Assembly (NCBI GenBank): GCA_963971285.1
Contig: OZ020261.1
Span: 6,513,983-6,577,982 of the forward strand
DNA: 64,000 nucleotides
Source of the DNA: Astropecten irregularis
Taxonomy: Eukaryota > Echinodermata > Asteroidea > Paxillosida > Astropectinidae
Direction of reading: 5' to 3'
Shown: one piece after another, positions 1 to 11,200 of the stretch
How positions within the stretch are numbered: position 1 is the first letter of the stretch
How the letters are laid out: the number at the start of each line of letters is the position of its first letter
Notes under the pieces: model-generated
Told to the model about the DNA's origin: nothing
Databases searched by the model: none
What the model saw: only the letters and a program-made list of their open reading frames with translations
Translations under genes and position numbers: made by a program

Positions 1-23
1 GTCATTGGAAGCCACGGTGATAT

Positions 24-318
24 ATGCAATTCCAGCGTAACGGACAGTTTTTGCCTTATTCAGAGGATCATAAAGTAGGATTGGCAGTTTGCAAACAAAT
101 GCCACTCCGTGTCATGTCCGTTACGGTCACAAGAAGTGCATTTTCTCTCCAACTGTTCAATGAAATTACATAAAATTTACTACATATGTCACTGATAGTT
201 AAATTTGTCTGATAAGCCTAATTAAAATTGTTTGCAAACTGCCAACCCTACTTTGTGATCCTCTGAATAAGACAAAAACTGTGTGATTGTCATGTCCGTT
301 ACGTTGGAATTGCCCATA
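24..318. mobile_element. Fold-back element at left end of window
   Basis: Arms of roughly 85 bases in opposite orientation: GCAATTCCAGCGTAACGGAC near 27 and its inverse near 294-314. The inner parts share CAGAGGATCA...TTTGCAAAC. No coding capacity. Confidence 0.75.
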
Positions 319-414
319 TGCAGCTTACGTGTAGTCCTACAGATATTTTGACCAAAGCACCCTGCACAAACTAAATAAATGCATAATAATGATATACCTT
401 TAATTACTACCTTG

Positions 415-1015
415 GGGCGACATTCCCATAGGGTAGTGCACAAAACCTGACTTAACTTTTTTTCTAGACATTGACAAATTGACATACTGTATGTTCATAT
501 TGAGAGCTTTCTCTGTCTTCTATTCAGGGATGCCAGACTTCCGGCAATTGCCGGAATTCCGGCTTTTTCATATTTTCGGAAAAAGCCTCCGGCCGTCGGC
601 ATTTGTGGTTCGGAGCGACAATAAACACTTGCGAAATTACCGAAACTACCATTCACACAGCGCTTTCTTTTTTCAGTTTACATTTTCCGAAAACCATGCT
701 GAAAATCAAACACTAAATACTGCATAAATCAGTGAAATCGCCCAGAAATATACCGATAAAAGTGAAAGAAAATGCCACCTTTTCTGTCGTAAAGCGCCGA
801 AACACCGCACTGGAGCGTAAAACTTACAAAGCGCATACGGGCGACAGAGCCCACACAACGGCAGACATATCTCGATCTCGATTCTATTAGAATATGAGCA
901 GCACAAATATGTCTTTAAACAGTTCCTGATACCTTAATGAGATATCGAAATGTCTCCCTGATGGCCGATGTCTCCCAAATGTTCACTTTCAGGGGTTAAC
1001 TTGTCTCCCTAATAC
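415..1015. mobile_element. AGGGAGACA-family MITE, copy 1, interrupted
   Basis: Left half 415-524 and right half about 900-1015 match the uninterrupted copy at 25693-25948. About 375 bases of GC-richer unrelated sequence, beginning CAGGGATGCCAGACTTCCGG, is inserted at 525. Outer ends are of the AGGGAGACA / TGTCTCCCT type. Confidence 0.6.
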
Positions 1016-1062
1016 CCCATTTATAAAAGTAATAATAAGAATAATAACCGCGGATGGGTATT

Positions 1063-1308
1063 TAGGGAGACATTTCCATAGGTTCGTGCACAGTATTTAC
1101 CTATTTCTAAACAATCTCCAAACCATTAAACATGAAATATGTTCATATTGAGAGCATTGTCTGTCTTCTTTAGTTTACAAAATGTCAATAAAGTGCCTAG
1201 TGGCGTGCAGTGGCTCAAACTGTCTCCCAACTGGCTCGGGGTGGCCCATATCTCAGTAATTTCCAACTTCTCCCAAATGTCCACTTTCATATGATAACCT
1301 CTCAAGGT
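1063..1308. mobile_element. AGGGAGACA-family MITE, copy 2
   Basis: Starts TTAGGGAGACATTTCCATAG and shares TGTTCATATTGAGAGCATT and TCTCCCAAATGT with the copies at 25.7 and 23.8 kb. Confidence 0.65.
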
Positions 1309-1565
1309 ATACCGTATTTGTAATATTAATAATACGAATAATAATGATTAAACAATTGTTCAAATCAAATGGCTATAAACAATATAAGAAAACTATGAGT
1401 TATGGGAAACAAAATTGTGTAAACTTTACAGCATTTACCAACAGTTCCGATATCGACTACAAAATAATATCATTTTTTTTTCAACAGGCTACATGTATGA
1501 TGTGTGAAATGTGATTTTTTTTTCTTTTAATAAGGATGAGTTTTTTTTTCAAATCTTTAGCAATT

Positions 1566-1874
1566 TTAAAGGTAATATCAAACTTTTTTTTTGTCAAAGA
1601 AATGCAGATTCATGGGCAAAAATATCAAGAAAGATACAATAAAAGCCATCTGTGAAATTCCCGGTCCCATACGGGCTTAAGCTTTTCACCGTTGTTTTTT
1701 TTTTTTTCGATTGCTACTTTGACTAATTTCTTGATAAAGACAGCATTTCAGGCTGAAAAAATTGTAGTGGTATGTTTCTACCAGCACCATCTTTATCTTT
1801 ATGCCATTTAAGTTATAGGTAAATCTGTGAACATTTCTGTTTGGTTTCCTACCAAAGTATGATACTACCTTTAA
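1566..1874. mobile_element. TTAA MITE family A, copy 1
   Basis: TIR family TTAAAGGTAGTATCATACTT, flanked by TTAA at both ends. Internal GATTCATGGGCAAAAATATC is shared by most copies. This copy has a T-rich internal deletion. Confidence 0.75.
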
Positions 1875-1965
1875 AGTACTTAAATGACTCGTGGCTAAAA
1901 ACAATGAATTATACAAAGACGGATATAACAAGTGTAAAAATCACCAAAAGCATTTTTAACAAGCC

Positions 1966-2112
1966 TGGGCCGATTTCACAAAACTCATCGTAACTTACTA
2001 TCAATCGTAGAGCGTTTTATGCATTGCAACCATACATGTACGTAGCATAGGCCCCTTACGATGGGTTATCCTTCGTAACTAGAGTTACCATCGATCGTAG
2101 GGCTTCGTGGAG
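1966..2112. mobile_element. Small MITE, TCGATTTCACGAAGCCC family, copy 1
   Basis: Ends GGGCCGATTTCACAAA and GTAGGGCTTCGTGG, with internal ACGATGGGTTATCCTTCGTA. About 145 bases. Confidence 0.65.
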
Positions 2113-3014
2113 TTCCTATACTGAAATATCATAAATACGTTTTCACATTTTTTTTGCCTGCATGGTTCTCATGTTGTTGACTGTGTAATTTATAATGCTT
2201 TACGGCATGTGTGATAATTTAATGGTAGTTACTGTATTCTTTACCCATTCAATTGTCCCTGTGTGAGACCTGTCATCATTTTCAATATAAAGGAAACCCA
2301 CTTTCTGTTACTCTTTTGGATCAATTAGTCGCCCTTTGAACCGAATCCACCTCCCGAGCAGCGACTTCCTGTCACATGGTGTTATTGATTTCTGCCATTA
2401 CGAGTTTGATTTATAACGGCCATCAACTCAGTCGGGGATGCATGGGAGAATACTGGCATTTCACCCGAAGGACGATGGGATGGAAATCACGCTGGTTAAC
2501 CTCAGTGGGCCATGAAAGGCCGACGTTAACAATGCATAATTATGGAACTTTCCGGTATACGGAATTATCGATATTATTAGCAGATTGTTCGTTTGGTCTC
2601 TGTGATATGAACTTAACCGAGAGGACCACTAGATAAATATGCTAATCAGGCCGATATATTAAAATAATATCCAGAGATGTTTTATGGAATATTATAAAAT
2701 GATATAAAATTATCCAAAGTGGTTGAATTAACTGCTAATATACAAGTCTTCATTGCCTTGTGGGTGTCATGAATTCTCTTATTTTTAGTAAATATTTAAT
2801 TGTTTCAAGGACATAAAATTGTAAAATACAAGTAGCACTTTATTGCCTAACCGGAGAGTTGAAAATTTGCATAAGCTTTCATAGCAACAGTGATTTTCAC
2901 AATCTGAGGTCTTCAATTTTTTGAATAACTTGGATTTATGAAATCACCAAATAACCACCAGGCAAACTGGTCGGATTAAATGTTTAGTCATTGGAGGATG
3001 AACTTATTAAGAAT

Positions 3015-3070
3015 GACTGGAGCGGGATTCGAACCTGCACCTTACGGAATGCCGTACCGAGTTAAGGACA
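3015..3070 (-). mobile_element. tRNA-like SINE fragment, family 1
   Basis: The 3' half of the tRNA-like head: ACGGCATTCCGTAAGGTGCA then GGTTCGAATCCCGCTCCAGT. The 5' part is degraded. Confidence 0.6.
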
Positions 3071-3887
3071 CTATTTACTACAACGCAAGTAATAAACTGC
3101 TGCAAACTGCTCAATAATTACCTAAAATATATAAAATACTTGAAGTTAGGATTGTCTGAAAATTAGGATTGGTTAGAAAAAAGAGAATGCTGTGCCTTGC
3201 GTAATTTATTATAGGTTTGCTAAGTATGTCAAAAATTGCATTGAAAATATAAGCAGCGTGAACGGCATGTGTAATGAGATACACTGTAGTAGCTTTGCAG
3301 ATTGATGGGAAATAGGCCGACCTGCATAAGAAAAGAGTGTAACATTTGTTAGCAGTTTAAAATATTATACATAAGGTCTTTTGACATGTTAACGTTATCG
3401 TTGACTTAACTTCCAGTGTTGTAAAATTACAGCTATACTGTTCGTGTTCATCGAAGCGATCATGCGTAATGCGAACGTGCATGAAGGTATGCCGTGTCCC
3501 GTATGTAACATCTGGCACAACAAAGATGAATGTACACATAGTGAAAGTACACACTCTCTGGTATGGTCTCACATACGTGTACCATGGATGTTCAAAGCAA
3601 CTGTCTTGAAAATATGCAAGAATCTTCATTTTTGAACTTGTGAAAACGGTTTAACCAATGCGTTGATTTGATTAATTGCATTACTTCATATGTATTTTCT
3701 TCAGGGCGAATTGGTTGTATTATGTTAGATTTCGTTTTTAGAGTCGTGAAATGGGTCTGGATTGTGTCCTTTTCATGTTGAATACTCTGTTACTCAAACT
3801 ATATTAGATTTAACCCGACTCGTCCGATGAAGTGTTTTAAATATAATCCATTGTGTGAACGCATGCTGACTTGTTCTTGGAATCATC

Positions 3888-4108
3888 GGGCTTTTTACGA
3901 AATAAGGCTTGAGGCTGGGCTTGGGGTATTATTTTGCTACCGCCATGCTGTGTCTTTTGTGGAAAATATATGGAGATCCATGGCGAAGCTGGAGCCTTTC
4001 TTTGACTTCGTCATGTGGCCCAATCCCTTCATTTCGTTTGGTGAGCCTCAAATGGCGGTAGCGAAACAAGTACCAAGCCTAGCCTCAAGCCTGGTTTCGT
4101 AAAAGCCC
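3888..4108. mobile_element. MITE with GGGCTTTTTACGAAA ends
   Basis: The inverse end is TTTCGTAAAAGCCC, with inner inverted GGCTTGAGGCT / AGCCTCAAGCC. Same family as 20606-20842. The 91-codon ORF over it is a by-product. Confidence 0.65.
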
Positions 4109-4984
4109 ATAGACAAAGTCATAGTGTTCAGACGTATTGAGTGGGGTTGGGGCATTCCAGAGATACATACCAAGTTGTTGTCTTCGGAATGTACTGATTC
4201 ATCCCAACGTGGGTAGAACAAAGTTTGGCACGCGATAGGACACGCCCAGATGCCAGTAACGCCTCTGTGTGCCTGTTTGAAGTTATACCTACAGTCAGTG
4301 AGGCACAAACACAAAGTGAAATTTTATGATGACACCATTACACCATGTCTGAGTGCGGTCACTCTGCCCCCACATACCATGTTTGTTTTAATTTCATAAT
4401 TCCACGGATTACCCCCCAGGGGGTCCCTGTGTGATGGCCGTCATCTCATTCTATGGGTTGGCTTGAGGCGCAAGTCTGTAGAGTTGTTTTTTGCCTCGCT
4501 GTGCAGGTGTTCCAGCTTACGCGCTCCTCCCAGTTTCATTAAGCAACTAGTGTGATGATTGCAGTTCCCAAGGTGTTGTACCGTTGAATAAGGACACGCG
4601 ATTGTCACCATCAGTCCCGGGGGTATGTCACGGGGTGTGGTCATATAATTAAGGACATGTCGTTGTAAATTAAGACGCTGTGATGTCTACAGGTGTAAAA
4701 AGCCCACCAAGCAATTCAAAATCAACAATTGACTAACGCACTAACTCCAGACGCTTAGCTATTACCTTTTAACAGACAGACATGCGGAGTAATCTTGATT
4801 TTAAATTATCGAAGTATGTTCGGCAGCTGGCATATGTTTTAATGTGTGCTTCTTTGTATCCCATTGTTTGTTAATATTGATTTGTAAATTATTAATTTCT
4901 GCGTATGTTTTATATGACAGAAATAGTTCGAGGCACTAGTCATTCCATGTATGTGTTGCGTCATGGTTGAATTCCCCCATTAAA

Positions 4985-5060
4985 TGGCCCTATGTTGGTG
5001 GTGTCCCCAATAATCAATTTTTTCATTTGGCAGTCAGAAGCCATGAAGCCACTTACATAC
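4985..5060. mobile_element. Fragment of SINE family 1 body
   Basis: GTGTCCCCAATAATCAATT and GGCAGTCAGAAGCCATGAAG match the non-tRNA body next to the 31.3-kb head. Confidence 0.45.
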
Positions 5061-5440
5061 CACTATATCCCAAGGTTAATTGTTTTCCATACTCGTAGCA
5101 TTAACAATGCTGCAACCACCATATCAAAACATTTATTTTAAAAGGCCACGAAAACATGCCAATGTAAGCATCGTTAACCCGCCTATGATTATAATGTAGA
5201 TATGGCTTTGTTTATATTGAGCTGCCTTTTTGCTGGTACGAGCTATGGAAAAAGACATTGCAAACCTTGTGCATGAATAATACACAAGCTTATACTTATA
5301 AAGTGTGTTTTAACACCCTGAGACATGAAAAGTTCACCCAAACTTTGAGATTTTCGCAGGAAATATTTTGAATAGCGCGTTCACAATACGTAGGTCACTC
5401 AATGGTGATCCCCATCAGTGTGTTTAGCATGTGGTTTTTG

Positions 5441-5883
5441 TTAAAGGTTTACTGTAATCAAAACTCGTGTGAAGTTTAATACATCTGTATTGTTATAAAA
5501 CTCGACCTGTCTATCATTGTCGGTGCTAAAAAAATTGTAATGTATATAACAAAAGGCGGCATTTTAGACACATAATTTAGCATCACACCTTTCGCGACAA
5601 AAAATTTGCTTACTTCACATGGAGAATTCAACTCCACGCAGTATACTGTGGTGCGAGCCTATACTAGTTCTGTAGGTGACGTCACTCGTTATTGTTGCGT
5701 GGATCGCCGGTTCTAAGAATGACTTTTTTGTGCGGGGCAGACATGTACTGATTTTGTATCTTTTGGGTCAAAATTAAGCACTTACATAAACATGAAGATT
5801 TATTTAGTCATTAATAATGTATTCAGCAATAATATTAAAGCATTTTCACACCTTACCCAAATTTGATTACAGTAAACCTTTAA
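5441..5883. mobile_element. TTAA MITE family B, copy 1
   Basis: TIR TTAAAGGTTTACTGTAATCA and its inverse, TTAA at both ends, about 440 bases. Shares internal ACATCTGTATTGTTATAAAA and a GACGTCAC block with the copies at 11 and 23 kb. Confidence 0.8.
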
Positions 5884-6491
5884 GACCCATGATGCACTGC
5901 CCACGAGGTGACGTCATAACCCTACCCGCAGCACTCCATTAAATCATTCCTCATCTTCCTCAGAAACAATGCCGCTACAACAATAGTACAGATAGAGCGT
6001 ATTCCATTTTCTACAGATACATTGGTACATCTTTTTGTTGTTATTCGGAAATGCAAACAATATGCCTACATACTAGGTGAAAACAAAATGATAATCAATT
6101 TGGATTTCTATTCCTGTGCTGCTGGGTTTTGATGAGTTCAATGTGAAATTGAAAAAAAATGGCAACAAATAATAATTCATAAGCAAAACAATAAGGCATT
6201 ATAATAATACAAAATTAACCTGACCCAAAGGTTGCCCTCTTCATTGATGCGGTAAGCCTCACCTTCGTGACTTATCCCACAAAATCAATAATGAGCAAAA
6301 CTATAATAATGCCATCAAAGGCAAACTGAGATAAAAAAAAATCAGCTGTTCTTGGTGAGCTATAGACCGGTAGGATATTGTTATTTTTGGTATTATCATT
6401 GTTATTATCAATTCGATAGCATAATAGAAATATAAAATACACACGTTTCTATCAATCAGAACTCCATGCACTCCCATTGCATACTTTGTAT

Positions 6492-6612
6492 TTAAAATAG
6501 TTTCATACTTTGGTTTTTGTCAAAGAGATACAGATTCATGGGCAAAAATATCAAGGAAGATACAGTAACAGTCATCAGTTCCATACGTTGCCCACTTTTT
6601 AAGAAAACAGAG
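6492..6612. mobile_element. TTAA MITE family A, truncated copy
   Basis: The left third only: TTAAAATAGTTTCATACTTT through ATTCATGGGCAAAAATATCA to GCCCACTTTT. The right end is missing. Confidence 0.65.
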
Positions 6613-6798
6613 TCCGTCATGAAGCATGTCTATGTACCGAGCAGTAGCCTACAAAAATCAGTGTTATTGTTTTTGAGATTGTATTAAGTGCTTATTTAAT
6701 AATCTTGTTTTATGCTTATTAGGCTTGCCCTTCACCGACGTGGATGAGCACTGTATACTCAGTGTTTGTGAGAGCACGTGAGAAAAAATTACATGCTT

Positions 6799-6872
6799 GC
6801 TCAGGTGGGATTCGAACCCACGACCTCCTGCTAGTGCAGATGCCTTACCTGCTAGGCCACCGAGCTAGCTGG
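6799..6872 (-). mobile_element. tRNA-derived repeat, family 2
   Basis: TAGCTCGGTGGCCTAGCAGG, then an anticodon arm without a proper 7-base loop, then GGGTTCGAATCCCACC. The acceptor arms do not pair, so it is not a working tRNA. Confidence 0.6.
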
Positions 6873-7198
6873 GGTCTGCAGGGTGAATCGAATCCAATAT
6901 CGCGGCGGGTACCGCAGTAAATCATGAATAATGATCTTGTTTTAGGCCCAGAAGTCAAATATTGTTATAAAAAGGTAAAGGTACCAGCACGCAATGTTTT
7001 TAAAATTTTGACGCGGTTTTATATATTAGGCGGAAAATGGACACTCTTTTGTGGATAATGCTTTAAAGCCAACGAAAAGTGTTATTGGTAATGCCTGTTA
7101 TTTGTCCGTTGCTGCTATGCCGCTGCTTGCTCCTAATGCTGCTGATGAGGGTGTTATTACTGTTGTTCCTGTTGTACTTCTGTTTCTCTGTTTGTTAT

Positions 7199-7500
7199 TT
7201 AAACGTGTAGTATCATTCTTAGGTAGGAAACCAAAACAGATGTATAAAGGTGAAGGCGGTAGAAACATACCGTTAAAATTATTCAGCCTGAAATTCTGTA
7301 TTCATCGAGAAATTAGTAAAAGCACCTTTCGAAAACACTTTTTTTTCTCGAAAAGATAAAAAATAACGGTGAAATGATTAATAAACAATTCGTGGGCGTT
7401 TTTCATTGTTTTCTCAAAAAGTCGGCTTCGTATGGAAAATTATTTTTGCCAATGACTCTGTATTTGTTTGACAAAAACCAAAGTATGATAATATCTTTAA
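7199..7500. mobile_element. TTAA MITE family A, copy in opposite orientation
   Basis: TTAA at both ends. Internal blocks ACCAAAACAGA and CAAAAACCAAAGTATGAT show the reverse orientation. The 102-codon ORF that runs into it is not a gene. Confidence 0.7.
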
Positions 7501-7513
7501 ATGTCGGTGTTTG

Positions 7514-7597
7514 ATTGTTGCTGCTGTTGTTGATAATATTGCTGCTGTCGATGTTTTTATTGCTGCTGCTGCTGTAATTGCTGCTGCTGTTACTACT
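7514..7597 (+). repeat. GCT-type imperfect microsatellite
   Basis: TTGCTGCTGTTGTTG through GCTGCTGCTGCTG, interrupted. Probably non-coding, in an intron. Confidence 0.8.
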
Positions 7598-8170
7598 GGT
7601 TTTTTTTTGTTACAATATGTGGTTGTAACAAAAATTGTATATATTTTCAGACAATTGAATGCATGATTGCCACATAGGACCAAAGAATAAAAATATGCCA
7701 TAATAAAATATTTCTCTGGTTGACTAAATATCCTTTCAGTTTCGTCAACGGCAAATTATTAACTATTTGTTTTTTTTTGTATAAACGGAGGAAAATACCT
7801 CTCTGCGATTAAATTTCGGTGAAATATTTTGAGCAGTGAAGTATATATTTTGATGCACAATCTTTTGATTGTTGAAACTGTGTCTTTCAGATAAAGAATT
7901 ACTATCAAAATCAAGTAAGATCTTGTTTTAAAGTGTAATTTAAACCTCATTTGTAAAATGACAATAAACACGTTTGATTTTTATTGGCAATTGCGTACAT
8001 TTTCAAACATTTGAGCATTTAACTATTTGTTTCATCTCGTATTTTGATCGATGTCCGTTTTAGGCAGATGTTCCTCCTATTACCGCTTTTGATACCGAAC
8101 TCTGATTTCGATGTACATATCTGAATTATGCTGTTGATCATTTGAGGTTGGTGTCTTTTTTGTCTTACAG

Positions 8171-8295
8171 AAAATAGCCAAGCTGCTAGCAGAGCGGTAC
8201 ATCCTAGACCACACGTCCTCCAGTGGTGGAGATGCTGAGAATGCCGTGTCAAGAGCAGATGTCATGGCAATACGTAATGACGTAGCCGTCTTCAG
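8171..8295 (+). CDS. Gene 1 penultimate coding exon (rib helix region)
   Basis: The acceptor TTGTCTTACAG ends at 8170 and the donor GTAAGA starts at 8296. It reads 41 codons plus two bases starting KIAKLLAERYILDH and ending VAVF plus a split Arg. The gene 2 exon 42885-43006 has 40 codons plus two bases, the same phase at both ends, and a matching LLDRYVLEK start. Confidence 0.82.
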
Positions 8296-11200
8296 GTAAG
8301 AAGACTTCGATTCTATTCAAGTATACATTTTGCCTCTGCACCATTTCCAGTAGAAAAACAATCGCCAATGACAGGAACGGTAAACCAAACAGCACTTAAA
8401 TGCGTACTTAACCTAAATTTGTTTGCTACTGAAATCCAACCCAATATAAAACGTAAGTTACTACAGGGACAAAATGGCTTTATAAAGAAGTGTATAAGTT
8501 ATTTTGAACTTAAAATAGATTTCCTAAGTTAAAAGTAATAACTATGGACAAGGGTAAAACATCAATCTGAAATAGATATTGATTTCTTTCGCTGTATTTT
8601 GTTTTGTTTTCCTTCCTTTGGGGGCCTGGTCGGATTCTTCGGGATAAATGGTCTGTTAATTTCAGGCAACGTAGTTGACGTTTGTTATTTGAGACCTAGC
8701 CATTTGTCAAAACCTGGGCTGAGGCTGCGGCTCATGTGCTGCCTCCATCATTTTAACAATACAGCTTTTGGCTCACATCTGAAGCCGAAACCCCGTTTGT
8801 CCCATTGTATGCAGAGTCTCCATATTGTACCAAATACAAGAACACAAGTCATGTTCTTCAGAAATGAATGTAAGAACTGTGTGAACGAGGCGTAGTACAT
8901 GACATGAGAGGAAAAAGAGTTGTGTGTTTTGAAAAGTTGTAAAAGGTGGTCAAAGGCACTGGCGGCATCTAGGCCAATATGTATGAAACAATCAGCCGCA
9001 GTTTGCACATCACTCCAATGGAATGCAAAATATCGTCTGCATACATCTGGGGCCAATTTCATAGAGCTACTTAGCACACAAATTCGGTATTAGCATGACA
9101 TTTCTGTCTTAGTAAAAACGGGATTAACAACCACATCTCCGTGTGTTGTGTATCAATTGTTCTTTTGCTGTTGTTCGCTGACCATGAATATAAAATATAA
9201 ATTTTCAATTGTGGCAAGCTATTTTTGTGCTAAGCAATTCTTTTGTGCTAAACAGCTCTGTGACATTGGCCCCTGGTGAAGTTGCTTCGTAACGGTTGTG
9301 GCCATATAAGTCAATGGACATTGGACATATCATCTGTTGTGCTCTGTGTTTGATGTATGGAAGAGTACGTTCTACCTTCTTGACATCAGGTTCAAGAGCC
9401 GAAGCACACATGCCTATGGTCAGTGACTCAGTGAGTTCATCAGGTCATAAGGAGGAGCTGTTTTCACTAACATAGCTCTCTTAAGAGCACTAGGGACGAG
9501 GTCCTTCGCTCTCCGGAAGTACTCCAAACACTTGCCTGATGTTCAGTCACACCAAACGCACTTACTTATACTCGCTGCCCAATAAATATGCCTCCAGGAC
9601 ATTAGGCCAGCAACTTAACTTCTCCATTCCCGTCTCACCTCGGGCCAGTCTTTTGGATAGAGCCTCAGGTATAATTGAAGTCCATTTACGACACCAAACA
9701 TAGCTTTTTGAAATCACATGCATCAGAAACGTGTTTACCTAAGGCAAGCATTGCAGTTGGATTCTCGTAACATTCGGTGGACAGCCGCGGCCTCGGCCAC
9801 GATGCAGTCCAACCACTAGATACCTTTTCCAGCAAAATATGAATCTATCCCATTCACACCTTGGATCTGATCGAGTTATCAAGTTTAATGTGGTTGCACC
9901 GTACGTGGTATCTTGTCAACACTTTGGGGAAAATGACTCCTCGGCCGTAACATTAAGAGAAGTAGACCAGATGGAATTCATGTCTGACTCGGTTCGTTGC
10001 CCCGTCTGGGTCGCTTGTACTTTCCCCTTGAAATCAGCTTCGATGGATGGAAATGAGGTGACAGAAATACAATAAAACAATGAAGAAAATAATAAATACA
10101 AGTAAATAACTTCTGCAAACTGCTCATCAGCCAAAATAAAAATCTGTAACTTATAAAATGCTTGGAGTAATAGGAGAGCCTGACGCGTTTCGATCCTAGC
10201 AGGATCCTCTTTCGGAGGTTTAATGACAAGGGAACAATTACATGCAAGTAAAGGTATACATACATGGATGAGAGGGTCAGGACAAAAGAGGAGAGAATGG
10301 GTGCATTCGTTTAGCTCCTCCGGGTCGAAACCAGTCAACCTCGTCCCATTCCCTCGCTTGTTTTGTGCAGTAAAACACGACCATTCCCAGAAAGGGCTGA
10401 CCCGGGTGAGCTAAACGAATGCACCCAATAGAGGGTTAGGGTGGGTAAGATCAAAGGTGAACCTCAACAAAAGCGTGGAGAAGAATGGTTTACCAATTTA
10501 GAAAATAATGATTGACATTTGCGTTCCTTGAAGTTTTGAGGCCTGTTGTCTGCAGCTACAAGCCGTCATGTCGAGCCCACTTTACCTTAAGGGCAGCATC
10601 TTTCTCCGGATGCCACTATCTAGATCCAGCTCCCATCTCTAAGATAATCCAGAGATTCGAACTGACACATGGAGATTCTAGGCCTATCAGAGACCAACTC
10701 CGTGAAGCAAATTTCCCGTTCATTTAGTACACATAATTCCATAGGGAATAGGGACCTCTGCGTCTATAGTGGCCCTCTTTAAAGTTAAATCATTCAGTGA
10801 TGTGAATATCAAATCAGGATTTTCCAGTCATTTGGCTCTTACCTGAACCCTGTGCATGGTCCATGGCGTCTCGAGTTAGCTTCATCGTGTTGTATATTGT
10901 GACATGTATCAAAAGATAAAGTTCATGGCCAACGTTTGTAAATAAATACCTCGTTTTGAGCACAAAACATCCTTGAAGGTTACCTGAAATCTAAACTTAT
11001 ATGAAGTTAAATACATCTGTATTGTTATAAAACTCAACATGTCTATCATTGTTTGTGCTGAAAAATGTATTGTATGGTACGCCACAGGCAGAACGGTACA
11101 CATATAGAAGTCGAAAACCTGCCGACCCCGCGTTTTTGTTCAAATCGAAGAACAAAATCCTACATACTATGTGCGCGAGTAAGCATGAGCTACTGTGGAG

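Larger units (their letters stand above)
1..8170. other. Non-coding stretch, probably intron of gene 1
   Basis: No exon with homology to the TRPC pore or TRP-helix region was found on either strand. It holds repeats described separately (fold-back at 24-318, three TTAA MITEs, tRNA-derived repeats, GCT microsatellite) and otherwise AT-rich unique-looking DNA. If gene 1 is complete, its 18-codon exon could be hidden here. Confidence 0.6.

Noticed and set aside
3827..4314. Pair of opposite 88-91 codon ORFs
   Set aside because: Explained by the inverted arms of a MITE (3888-4108) and its flank.
6799..6872. Functional tRNA gene at 6.8 kb (reverse)
   Set aside because: No acceptor pairing and no 7-base anticodon loop; probably a tRNA-derived repeat.
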